From: Paludibacter sp.
Lineage (GTDB): Bacteria; Bacteroidota; Bacteroidia; Bacteroidales; Paludibacteraceae
Direction: 5' to 3'
Assembly (NCBI GenBank): GCA_028710415.1
Contig: JAQTUE010000016.1
Location: forward strand, 82,017-146,016
Length of the DNA: 64,000 bases
The notes below the pieces were generated by a model, which was not told the DNA's origin, searched no databases, and worked only from the letters and a program-made list of their open reading frames with translations. The position numbers were made by a program, and so were the translations under genes. This document shows positions 51,972 to 60,425 of this stretch, in pieces (position 1 is the stretch's first letter; each line of letters opens with the position of its first letter).

Positions 51972-53528
51972 TTATTGAACAGGTTTTAGAATTATATAAT
52001 CTATTCTCAGTGTCTTACTAAATTTTGCCGCCTCTGAAGTCACCACAACATTTTCAACTTTTAATTTAACAGTAGGAGCATAACCAGTTGTTTTATATAA
52101 GTTTGTATACGGAAACTGAAATCCGGATACAACAAGCATTTCTTGTACCTGGGAAGTCGGAGTTGTGGTAAAAACATCTCCTATTTGGCCTTTTGCCATT
52201 ACAGCATTGTTTTTATCAACTGGAGCATTAATCACCTGTTTCCCATTACTATCAACATACGACAAATAAAATTTAACTTTATACGGTTTTACATTCAATG
52301 GATTAATAATACTTCCCGGAACAAACGCACAATATATGTCGTACTTTGCAGATAATGTGTATGGAATCTGAAACGTAGTAGATTGATTTGAGCCTGTTCC
52401 AATTGGAGTAAGATTTAAATAGTTGTAATTTGATATCTTAAACCCTGTGCCGATACTTGACTGAATGGTGGGAGTAAAAAGTGTGTCGGTTCGATAGAAG
52501 CCAGATTCGGCTTCAACCTTTATCTTTGGACACCACGACTCTGTTGCATTGTATTTCAATTTATCTGTTACATAGCTTAGACCATTACTCAGTTCGGTAA
52601 CCTGTGCCCCAACAAAAAGTCTATTAGGATCAGCAAAACCATTTCTATTAGTAGAGAACAAAGAATCCGTGGAAATAGGCAGTGATTTTACCCCTCTAAA
52701 AAACAAATCCTTGATGATTGTCAATTTAGTATTAGCTATTTGTGTCGCAACTCCACCATCTTTATTTAATGTATTGTAATAAGGCAAAATCCGATTGTAA
52801 GCTTCAACCCATGCAGTATTATTCGGCCAAATAACTGTATAGATACTATCTTCCTTGTTAATTTCAGCGAAATATTTCAACAGTATATTCGTGGTTTTAT
52901 AAACTTTTTTAATCATAAAACCATTTTTATAGCTTGCCGCTGTATCTATCGAAGTAATCGAAAAAGAATTGATGTAGTTCCTTACCGAATCAATACCTTC
53001 TGCATTGTTTAAAAACTCCCAAATACTCATTCTATAAGGCAAATAATCGCTCAACACATGGATGATACCATTTTTGGTTGCCACATCCGATTGTACAATT
53101 TTCAGACCCCCAAAAGTGTAACCTTCGGATCCATTTGCAAATACAATCAGCTTATTATCCAACATGATCATTTTCTTGCTGACAATAGCTGTAGTAGGGT
53201 AAGAAAAACGAGCGATGTGATTCTCGACAATCTTAATTATTTGTGCCGTATCCAAAAGGTTTACATTCTCCAATGAATGATCGGTTGGTGCCCAGACAGT
53301 AAAAGTTTGAGATGATTTGAGAATAGTGTCATACCCAGCGATTTTAAGCATTTTGGTAAATGTACTTAATTCAGTTTGTGCTTGAATATATTGATACAAA
53401 TTCAAATTACTCTTAGTTGTCTGTTCAGCAGAATAGTGTTTATTCAAATCATCTGTACACGATACAGCCAATACTGTCAAAAATGTCAGTAAGGCAAAGA
53501 CGGGAACTCCGTAATTTCTTAATCTCAT
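51972..53528 (-). CDS. Fasciclin (FAS1) lipoprotein, third of the locus
   Basis: A 518-residue lipoprotein with lipobox LAVSC (Cys24). Residues about 40-170 form a FAS1 domain: ELSTFTKMLKIAGYDTIL, TFTVWAPTDHSL and NGIIHVLSDYLPY. A second, divergent FAS1-like unit covers about 170-325 (FAEINKEDSIYTVIWPNN). About 335-518 is a beta-sandwich with no known motif (KIKVEAESGFYRTD; LSAKYDIYCAFVPG; LRIDYIILKPVQ), whose opening VEAESG recalls CBM6-like modules. FAS1 domains mediate adhesion; as a surface lipoprotein between two SusCD pairs it probably binds glycan or partner proteins. It lies 33 bases after the previous FAS1 gene. Confidence 0.82.
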   Translation of the reverse strand: MRLRNYGVPVFALLTFLTVLAVSCTDDLNKHYSAEQTTKSNLNLYQYIQAQTELSTFTKMLKIAGYDTILKSSQTFTVWAPTDHSLENVNLLDTAQIIKIVENHIARFSYPTTAIVSKKMIMLDNKLIVFANGSEGYTFGGLKIVQSDVATKNGIIHVLSDYLPYRMSIWEFLNNAEGIDSVRNYINSFSITSIDTAASYKNGFMIKKVYKTTNILLKYFAEINKEDSIYTVIWPNNTAWVEAYNRILPYYNTLNKDGGVATQIANTKLTIIKDLFFRGVKSLPISTDSLFSTNRNGFADPNRLFVGAQVTELSNGLSYVTDKLKYNATESWCPKIKVEAESGFYRTDTLFTPTIQSSIGTGFKISNYNYLNLTPIGTGSNQSTTFQIPYTLSAKYDIYCAFVPGSIINPLNVKPYKVKFYLSYVDSNGKQVINAPVDKNNAVMAKGQIGDVFTTTPTSQVQEMLVVSGFQFPYTNLYKTTGYAPTVKLKVENVVVTSEAAKFSKTLRIDYIILKPVQ

Positions 53529-53561
53529 AATAAAAATATTTAAAGCTAATTCAAAAAAATA

Positions 53562-55475
53562 TTAATAAATATCCTCACTCTCAATAGCACTTGTCGGGAT
53601 ATATTCAAAGTAATCAAACATAAATACACCTCCACTTAAACCTCTAATTGTCAATTTGTGGGTGCTTGCCGTTTTAAAATTATAAATACCCAAAATACGT
53701 CTTAAATTTGAAGCATCATCTCTGCAAGATCCATTTTTATACTTTGGAACTCCGTTTGAGAATGTGGTGAACACAGCAGGTGCTTTCATATATCCTTTGT
53801 TGCGCATCATTTTATCATTCAGAAAACCAAATGGATCGTCCAGTTGACTTCCAGGTACTTGATAAGGGCCAACATCATTAGTAGTTCCTCCTAGATTCAG
53901 ATTTAAAGGTACCCCGCATGGGACATCATCAATATAGAGTTGACACACACCACGATAAAAATTATTCTGAAACCCGAATCTTAATTCGTAAGTACCTGCA
54001 GGCACCGGAGGTAATGTTATCGAAAAATCGTACAAATTTCCGCTATTAGCTTCCATATAAATTTCATCTCCTTCATAATCGCGATATCCGTCAGTATAGG
54101 ACAGATAACTCAATTTAGTTTGTTCCGAGCTAACAACTCTGTCAAGAAAACCTCTAGGGAAATAAAATAGTGTGTTTTTCATATATCCATTTAAATGCAT
54201 AGCGAGACCACGTATATTATTGTTGGTAAACTCCGGAAAAAAACTTGCCGGATCAAAACGAAGTCGTTTAGTTGAAAATTCATTATTAACAGCTTGATTA
54301 TATACCAACATTTTATCAATTTCATGATAGACACCGTTTGTTGCATCTTTATCATAGTTCGTCTTAACAATCCGAATTACATTACCTGTTTCTGATGAAT
54401 AATTAATCAAATTTGTTTCTGCCAACGCCCTGCTTTTTTTAATCTCCATCAACGTATTCGGCATCATTGTTTCAATATACTCATACATATCCTTGGTTTG
54501 CAGCATTATGTGGCTATCATACTTGTCAATAAAACTAGTATAACTTAATTGTTTGTTAATTAAATGATAGGCAATAAACTGATTCAGGCTGTTATTACGG
54601 TTTCGAGGATCAGTTATACTCGGATCGGCACCATATACATTTGCATCTGCATACGCCTTCATACTTATTAAATCAGTTATCCCATTTGCTTTCAGGGTAG
54701 CATCACTTTCCATTAATGCGGTATATCCAAACTTTCTGAAAAGCGGGACATCTATATCGTACTCATGAGGAGCATTCTTATCTATTAAATATTCTAAAGG
54801 TGTTGGGTCGTAATTACGATCTCTGTCCTTAACAAGTGAATCGGCCAATCCTGTTTGAATTAAAGCCCTATAAAATAACTTAAATGTCGAATCCTGAGCT
54901 ATTGCATCTACTAGTCCTAAATGGGTAGGATTAAGCACTTCGTTTATTCTATGAATTACCCCGTTATGTACCAGTATATCTTTTTCTGTAATCAGGGCTG
55001 TATTATTTACAAAGGCGGTTCCGGTATTCGTAAAAGTAATAGATAAATAGCGGTCGCTCATGGATAAAACAGGTAATCGTCCCACAATAAAGTCTGAAAA
55101 CTTTAACACAGAGCCCATAATGATATGGTCATAGGCGATTATTTTTAACGAATCAAGAGTGAAATCCTTGAGTGATTTTTTACCCTTCAATACGTAAAAC
55201 TTCTTCATTGCTTCATTCGTTGGAGCAAAACAGGTATAATAACCGTATGTATTTAAAAGAGGCATCACCTTCGAGGTGTCCAACAAGGTTGTAAATTCAG
55301 AGTATTCAGTTGTATCTCTCAGATATTGACCCATCATTTTACCGGTAAAGGTAAACCGGTTACCTCCAATATCATCTGAATTACAAGAGGAAAAGATTCC
55401 GATAGCAGATAAGAATACAACTATTCCAATCAATATTTTCTTTTCAAAAGCCATTTTTGAACTATATTTTATCAT
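53562..55475 (-). CDS. Fasciclin (FAS1) lipoprotein with C-terminal sandwich, second of the locus
   Basis: A 637-residue lipoprotein with lipobox IFSSC (Cys31); an inner ATG at 55454 is also possible. FAS1 unit 1 at about 45-180 (TEYSEFTTLLDTSKVMPLL, YTCFAPTNEAM, VHNGVIHRINEVL) and unit 2 at about 185-390 (DSTFKLFYRALIQTGLADSL; GVYHEIDKMLVYN). About 400-637 is a beta-sandwich (EIYMEANSGNLYDFSITL; VPAGTYELRFGF; CQLYIDDVPCGVPL; STHKLTIRGLSGGVFMFDYF) that looks like a ligand-binding module. It takes the position of a SusE/SusF-type surface glycan-binding protein directly after the first SusD (21 bases). Confidence 0.84.
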   Translation of the reverse strand: MIKYSSKMAFEKKILIGIVVFLSAIGIFSSCNSDDIGGNRFTFTGKMMGQYLRDTTEYSEFTTLLDTSKVMPLLNTYGYYTCFAPTNEAMKKFYVLKGKKSLKDFTLDSLKIIAYDHIIMGSVLKFSDFIVGRLPVLSMSDRYLSITFTNTGTAFVNNTALITEKDILVHNGVIHRINEVLNPTHLGLVDAIAQDSTFKLFYRALIQTGLADSLVKDRDRNYDPTPLEYLIDKNAPHEYDIDVPLFRKFGYTALMESDATLKANGITDLISMKAYADANVYGADPSITDPRNRNNSLNQFIAYHLINKQLSYTSFIDKYDSHIMLQTKDMYEYIETMMPNTLMEIKKSRALAETNLINYSSETGNVIRIVKTNYDKDATNGVYHEIDKMLVYNQAVNNEFSTKRLRFDPASFFPEFTNNNIRGLAMHLNGYMKNTLFYFPRGFLDRVVSSEQTKLSYLSYTDGYRDYEGDEIYMEANSGNLYDFSITLPPVPAGTYELRFGFQNNFYRGVCQLYIDDVPCGVPLNLNLGGTTNDVGPYQVPGSQLDDPFGFLNDKMMRNKGYMKAPAVFTTFSNGVPKYKNGSCRDDASNLRRILGIYNFKTASTHKLTIRGLSGGVFMFDYFEYIPTSAIESEDIY

Positions 55476-55496
55476 GTCTTATTTTTTTTATAAATA

Positions 55497-57074
55497 TTAT
55501 TTTGCCACCGTAGTTGTTTCCCGATAAAATTCATTTTGAACCATATGAATATTTGCGTCTAATTCAGATTTCGATATCGGCATATACATCGCATCCAACA
55601 CTGTTGCACCAAGAGGTGCAGAGTTTTCTGCTTTTTTATGATTTGCAAATCCGTTCATCGTATTCGTTGAACCTTTGCGGCGCGATAACCTTACCAGATC
55701 AAACCAACGCTTCCCTTCAAAAAGTAATTCTCGCTGACGTTCACGCAACACCAATTGTGCCATCTGTCCACTATAATTACTTATTTTAAGACTATCAGCT
55801 GTTGGATTGGACCGCAGATAGGTTTGATTCACCATCGTTAGTGCGTTAGTCTCATTTGCATCTCCGCCCAATTCCACCAGAGCCTCTGCCTTCATTAACA
55901 TAACATCTGAGAGCCTGTATACAATCCAGTTAGATGAATTAGACCTGAGAGAATAATGGTATATCCCATCCAAAAATTTAGACACATCATACCCGGCATA
56001 TTTAAATATACTAATTACACCTCCGTTTGTTTGGCAAAAATCAAATGCACGGATATCATCTATCCCTTCAGTAACAGTTTCTGAAACTTTATAATTGAAC
56101 GGACTATAAGCACCGGTAGTTAATTTGCCCTTTTCATCAAAATAATATGCTAATGTTAAAGGTAAACTCAATTGACCTGATCCCTGGTTATTTAAAGAGC
56201 CATATAGTTCTTGTGTAGGATGATTAATCTGTGAATTACCATTAAACTGCAATTCGAAAATACTTTCGGAGGAATTGCCCTGATAGAAAACCGAATTAAA
56301 CATATCCGTAGCTTTAACCAATTTTAAATTCTTATTTGCAAGAACTAAATCACAGGTTTGAGCACATAAATCATATTGTTGATTCCAAAGATATACATCA
56401 GCTAACAGAGAATTTACAGCATCGAGCGTAATGCGCCCTTTATTATAATCTGTTCTTCCGTAATCTGTTATTGCGTATTTCTGAGCTTTTAATAAATCGC
56501 GGATAATATTATGAATAATGGTTTGTTCCTTATCTTTTGGTCTTGCATAATCTTGCGTATTATCAATACTTGGGTCTTCAATCCAGGGTACCTCCTTAAA
56601 AGCCCTTAGAAGATAGAAATAGGACAGAGCACGAAGTGTCAGAGCTTCCGACTGAACGCGATGAAGATGATCTTCTGTAAAATTAACATCTTGATCAATC
56701 ACTTGTGGAGCATAATGAAGCACTGAGTTGCAATAATTTATAACTGTGTAAAATCCTCCCCAATTACAGTAACTATTGCTTGAGGTGATCTTTCCTACCA
56801 GAATGTCCTTCATATCTTGATCAGGAGTATTGCTACCAATCATCAAATTATCCGATCGAAGTTCACCCCAAACAATCATTCGATAGATATTGTCATTTGT
56901 AATTAAACCATTATAACAGGAAGCAAGCACTGCCTCAACATCTTCCTGGGATTTCCAGTAATCTTTTAGAATGACTTGGCTTTCAGGCTGTATTGTTAAC
57001 CACTGGTCACAACTACTTAATCCTATAAATATTAGTATTGATATTCCGAGTACAGTAATTTTTCTTTTCATCAT
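55497..57074 (-). CDS. SusD/RagB-like glycan-binding lipoprotein (first pair)
   Basis: A 525-residue lipoprotein with lipobox GLSSC (Cys22). It has the canonical SusD start (DQWLTIQPESQVILKDYWKS, then EDVEAVLASCYNGL), the helical core (HRVQSEALTLRALSYFYLLR; NSLLADVYLWNQQYDLCAQ) and the conserved end (RLSDVMLMKAEALVELGG; LVLRERQRELLFEGKRWFDL). It binds glycan at the outer membrane with the SusC that precedes it by 11 bases. It matches the classical SusD pattern more closely than the second pair does. Confidence 0.95.
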   Translation of the reverse strand: MMKRKITVLGISILIFIGLSSCDQWLTIQPESQVILKDYWKSQEDVEAVLASCYNGLITNDNIYRMIVWGELRSDNLMIGSNTPDQDMKDILVGKITSSNSYCNWGGFYTVINYCNSVLHYAPQVIDQDVNFTEDHLHRVQSEALTLRALSYFYLLRAFKEVPWIEDPSIDNTQDYARPKDKEQTIIHNIIRDLLKAQKYAITDYGRTDYNKGRITLDAVNSLLADVYLWNQQYDLCAQTCDLVLANKNLKLVKATDMFNSVFYQGNSSESIFELQFNGNSQINHPTQELYGSLNNQGSGQLSLPLTLAYYFDEKGKLTTGAYSPFNYKVSETVTEGIDDIRAFDFCQTNGGVISIFKYAGYDVSKFLDGIYHYSLRSNSSNWIVYRLSDVMLMKAEALVELGGDANETNALTMVNQTYLRSNPTADSLKISNYSGQMAQLVLRERQRELLFEGKRWFDLVRLSRRKGSTNTMNGFANHKKAENSAPLGATVLDAMYMPISKSELDANIHMVQNEFYRETTTVAK

Positions 57075-57085
57075 AATATTTTCTT

Positions 57086-60000
57086 TTATAATCCTACTGT
57101 TATTCCAAGTGTAAAATCTTTTGTTCGTGGAGTAGCTGATTTATCAACACTCATCCCATGGTTGTCATTTAAATTTCCGTACCCTACTTCAGGATCTACA
57201 CCGGTATATTTTGTGAAAACCAGCAAATTATTAAATGTCAGGTATAAATTCAATCTGTTTAAACTTACCTTTTTCAATAGTTTTGACGGAACTGTATAGT
57301 TAAATGTCAGGTATTTAAATCGGAGAAATGATCCGTCCTCTACATAGCGATCACTACCTAACGAGTTATATCCTACCCCATACAGAGCACGCGGCATATC
57401 CGTTGGATCACCGTCTTTTCTCCAACGCCAGTTCGTAGCAATACTTTGATTGTTGTCGTTGTACATATTCTCGGCATTCATGCGAGCATTATTAACTATT
57501 TTATTCCCATAGCGGAAGTTGAAAAACATTTTACAAGTCAGGTTTTTATAACGGAAGGTAGGACCAAAACCTCCATTGAGAATTGGATTACTATTCCCTA
57601 AATAAACAACATCTAGGGCATCGATACTACCATCATGATTCACGTCTTCATACTTGGCATCTCCTCCTCTGAATTTATATTGAGAGGGTGTCCCCCATGC
57701 ATAATACATAGCCTGAGGAGTCCCATTTTGATCGGTAATAACTTTTCCTGATGCATCTTTAGCTACAGGTGCATTTTGATGTTCAGTCGAGTATTTGTCA
57801 TAAGTATATACTCCAAGAGATTTGAATCCATAGATAGATCCAAATGAGTTCCCGGGTTGTATCCGGGTTAAATAGTTTCCGTTCCCATAACTAAAATTCT
57901 CGTTATAACTGGCCAGCAAGGATGGATCTAAGTCTATAATTGTGTTTTTATAATTAGAGAGATTAAACGTGAAATCTATACTGAAATCTTTCGTGTCAAC
58001 TATTTTATTGGCATAAAAGTTCACTTCCCAACCATCATTTTGCATTGATCCACCGTTAATATAGGACAATTTATTATATCCAGAAGTAGGTGAGATAGCC
58101 ACATCACTGAACAATAAATCGGTAGTTCGCTTATTATAAACGTTAATGTCGAATATATATTTGTCATCAAAAAGTCCTAAGTCTAACCCATAATTAAAGC
58201 CCGAGGTAGTCTCCCATTTCAGATTTTTCAATTGAAGCGAAGCCGGTTTTACAGCCGCATTGTCAATATATGAATCATTTTTTTCATAACGGCTTAGATA
58301 CAGGTATTCTGCTCCAGGCGGGTTACCGCTTATACCCCATGATGGACGAATAGCAAGCATACTCAACCACTTTTTGGTATTTTTCATAAAAGGTTCATCC
58401 GAAATAATGTATTTTAGGTTCGCTCCCGGAAAATTACCGAATTTATTTCCTTCTCCAAACTTAGTACTTCCATCCCGGCGGAAGGTACCATCAATGATAT
58501 ACCTGCCTTTATAAGCATAATGAGAGCGCACCATGAAAGCCATGTTTCGCCATTCAGAACTGCTGGTAGAAGCTCCTAACAGGTAACCCGTGCCAGAGGC
58601 ATCAGTCAAACTACCGGAAGGTGATGAAAAAACTTTAATACTTTGGGAAGAAGAATTTCCGGAAGTAATCTGAAATGAACCGTATAACAATAAACTATGA
58701 TCCGTATTCTCAAATTTAGGTTGCCAGGCCAGATTCTCATCCGATTGGATAGTCACACTTTCCGAATCAAAATTATCAGCCCGGTTTACCGTTGCATCTG
58801 TCCATGAATAATTTGAGACTTCCGCTGGTAAGTACATAGAGGTTTTACTGTTATCGATATCAAATGACACGTACGAACTGAACCTAAGCATTGATATATT
58901 AGGATCCAATAAGTCGAATTGTAAACGGAATGTGGGGGTAATGCGGAACGACTTTAAATTGTTTGTTGCCTGAAGAGCCAGTCCTACTGGATTAACCAGT
59001 TTTTTTTGATTATCGTTCAAACCGGAAGAAGGAGAAATATTATAAAAAACATCTGAACTGTTTCCAAACCGATCCTGTTGATAGACACTCACGTTTGGCA
59101 TTTTTTTGTAGGCAATGTCCAAAATGCTTGCTCTATTGTTCGGACCTCCATCAGGACCTCCATTATCCGGGTTATAAGAATAACTCTGATAATTATCAGC
59201 ATTGGTCAATGAAATTTCGGTTATGAATTTAATCCGGTCCGAAACAGCATATTCCATATTAGCACGGGAAGAAAAGCGGGTATATTTCTGTCCAATAATA
59301 GTTCCGTTTTGTGACAAATAGCCCCCCGACACACGATAATTAGCCCGGTCGCCACCACCTGATACAGTCAAATAATGATCATTGATATTCCCTGTCTGAG
59401 TCACTTTTTTTACCCAATCGGTGTTGTTATTAAAATTTTCATATTCCGGGAAATTTTTAATATAATTATACTCCGGCGCTGTAGTTTGACTTTCATCCTG
59501 AAGTGGATTTAATCGCTCCTCTTTCATAAGCATGGTAAAATCGCCACCATTTAACATATTCATGCCTTTTGGCTGAACGGTATTTGTATAACGATACGAA
59601 TATTCCACGCGGGTAGGTCCCTTAATTCCCTTTTTTGTAGTAATCTGAATAACCCCGTTTGCCCCTTTTGAACCCCAAATAGCAGACGAACCTGCATCCT
59701 TTAATACCGTTATATCCAAAATATCATCCGGATTTATACTAAGCATATTGGCATATTGTTGCGAATTTGAATTCGCATAATCAAAGTTCGGATCAACCTG
59801 AACTTCGTACGGCACATTGTTGACAACAATTAATGGTTGGCTATTCCCGGTAATCGAGGTAATACCTCGAATACGCATGGAGGCACCGGTTCCCGGATCG
59901 CTTGAATTGGCTACTATATCCATTCCTGCGATACGCCCTTGCAGAGCCTCATCCACCGAAGACACCTGAAGTCCTTCCAATTCCTTCATGTTAAGGGTCT

Positions 60001-60424
60001 GCATGGCACCCCCTATTTCACGGATAGGAATGCTGTATCCACCCTGAACATTCTTTTTTTTCGCTACAACTTCAACAGTATTTAAATCCTGGTTGTTTTC
60101 TGCCAATACTATATTTACAACCTTTTTTCCGTTTATGTTCACTATTTGCTTAACATAACCTACATAACTTACAGAAAGCCTGTTTTTCAAACTTTTTACC
60201 CGTAATACATAATGTCCGTTTACATCCGATACAGTTCCACTGACGATCCTGTTATTAGCATCCATTTCGGAAACATTTACCCCAATCAATGTTTCATTAC
60301 CAGACTTGACTTGACCTTGTATAATTGATCCATTTGCTGTGATTTGACCGTTGCTACTGAATGGTAGAACTAAACATACCATTAAAAACAATCCTGCAAT
60401 TCCTGATTTTAAATTTATTTTCAT
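57086..60424 (-). CDS. SusC/RagA-like TonB-dependent transporter (first pair)
   Basis: About 1112 residues from the ATG at 60424, one base after the stop of the FAS1 gene (60426); the longer ORF needs a TTG start overlapping that gene. Signal peptide (MKINLKSGIAGLFLMVCLVL), regulatory-like domain (IIQGQVKSGNETLIGVNVSE), plug with MRIRGITSITGNSQPLIVVN, DILDITVLKDAGSSAIWG and SKGANGVIQITTKKG, then the barrel ending DFTLGITVGL. The conserved NP.LNGGFGPTFRYKNL-type segment near the end is present. It imports oligosaccharides with its SusD partner. The near-coupled junction shows that the FAS1 protein is made together with the transporter. Confidence 0.95.
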   Translation of the reverse strand: MKINLKSGIAGLFLMVCLVLPFSSNGQITANGSIIQGQVKSGNETLIGVNVSEMDANNRIVSGTVSDVNGHYVLRVKSLKNRLSVSYVGYVKQIVNINGKKVVNIVLAENNQDLNTVEVVAKKKNVQGGYSIPIREIGGAMQTLNMKELEGLQVSSVDEALQGRIAGMDIVANSSDPGTGASMRIRGITSITGNSQPLIVVNNVPYEVQVDPNFDYANSNSQQYANMLSINPDDILDITVLKDAGSSAIWGSKGANGVIQITTKKGIKGPTRVEYSYRYTNTVQPKGMNMLNGGDFTMLMKEERLNPLQDESQTTAPEYNYIKNFPEYENFNNNTDWVKKVTQTGNINDHYLTVSGGGDRANYRVSGGYLSQNGTIIGQKYTRFSSRANMEYAVSDRIKFITEISLTNADNYQSYSYNPDNGGPDGGPNNRASILDIAYKKMPNVSVYQQDRFGNSSDVFYNISPSSGLNDNQKKLVNPVGLALQATNNLKSFRITPTFRLQFDLLDPNISMLRFSSYVSFDIDNSKTSMYLPAEVSNYSWTDATVNRADNFDSESVTIQSDENLAWQPKFENTDHSLLLYGSFQITSGNSSSQSIKVFSSPSGSLTDASGTGYLLGASTSSSEWRNMAFMVRSHYAYKGRYIIDGTFRRDGSTKFGEGNKFGNFPGANLKYIISDEPFMKNTKKWLSMLAIRPSWGISGNPPGAEYLYLSRYEKNDSYIDNAAVKPASLQLKNLKWETTSGFNYGLDLGLFDDKYIFDINVYNKRTTDLLFSDVAISPTSGYNKLSYINGGSMQNDGWEVNFYANKIVDTKDFSIDFTFNLSNYKNTIIDLDPSLLASYNENFSYGNGNYLTRIQPGNSFGSIYGFKSLGVYTYDKYSTEHQNAPVAKDASGKVITDQNGTPQAMYYAWGTPSQYKFRGGDAKYEDVNHDGSIDALDVVYLGNSNPILNGGFGPTFRYKNLTCKMFFNFRYGNKIVNNARMNAENMYNDNNQSIATNWRWRKDGDPTDMPRALYGVGYNSLGSDRYVEDGSFLRFKYLTFNYTVPSKLLKKVSLNRLNLYLTFNNLLVFTKYTGVDPEVGYGNLNDNHGMSVDKSATPRTKDFTLGITVGL

Positions 60425-60425
60425 A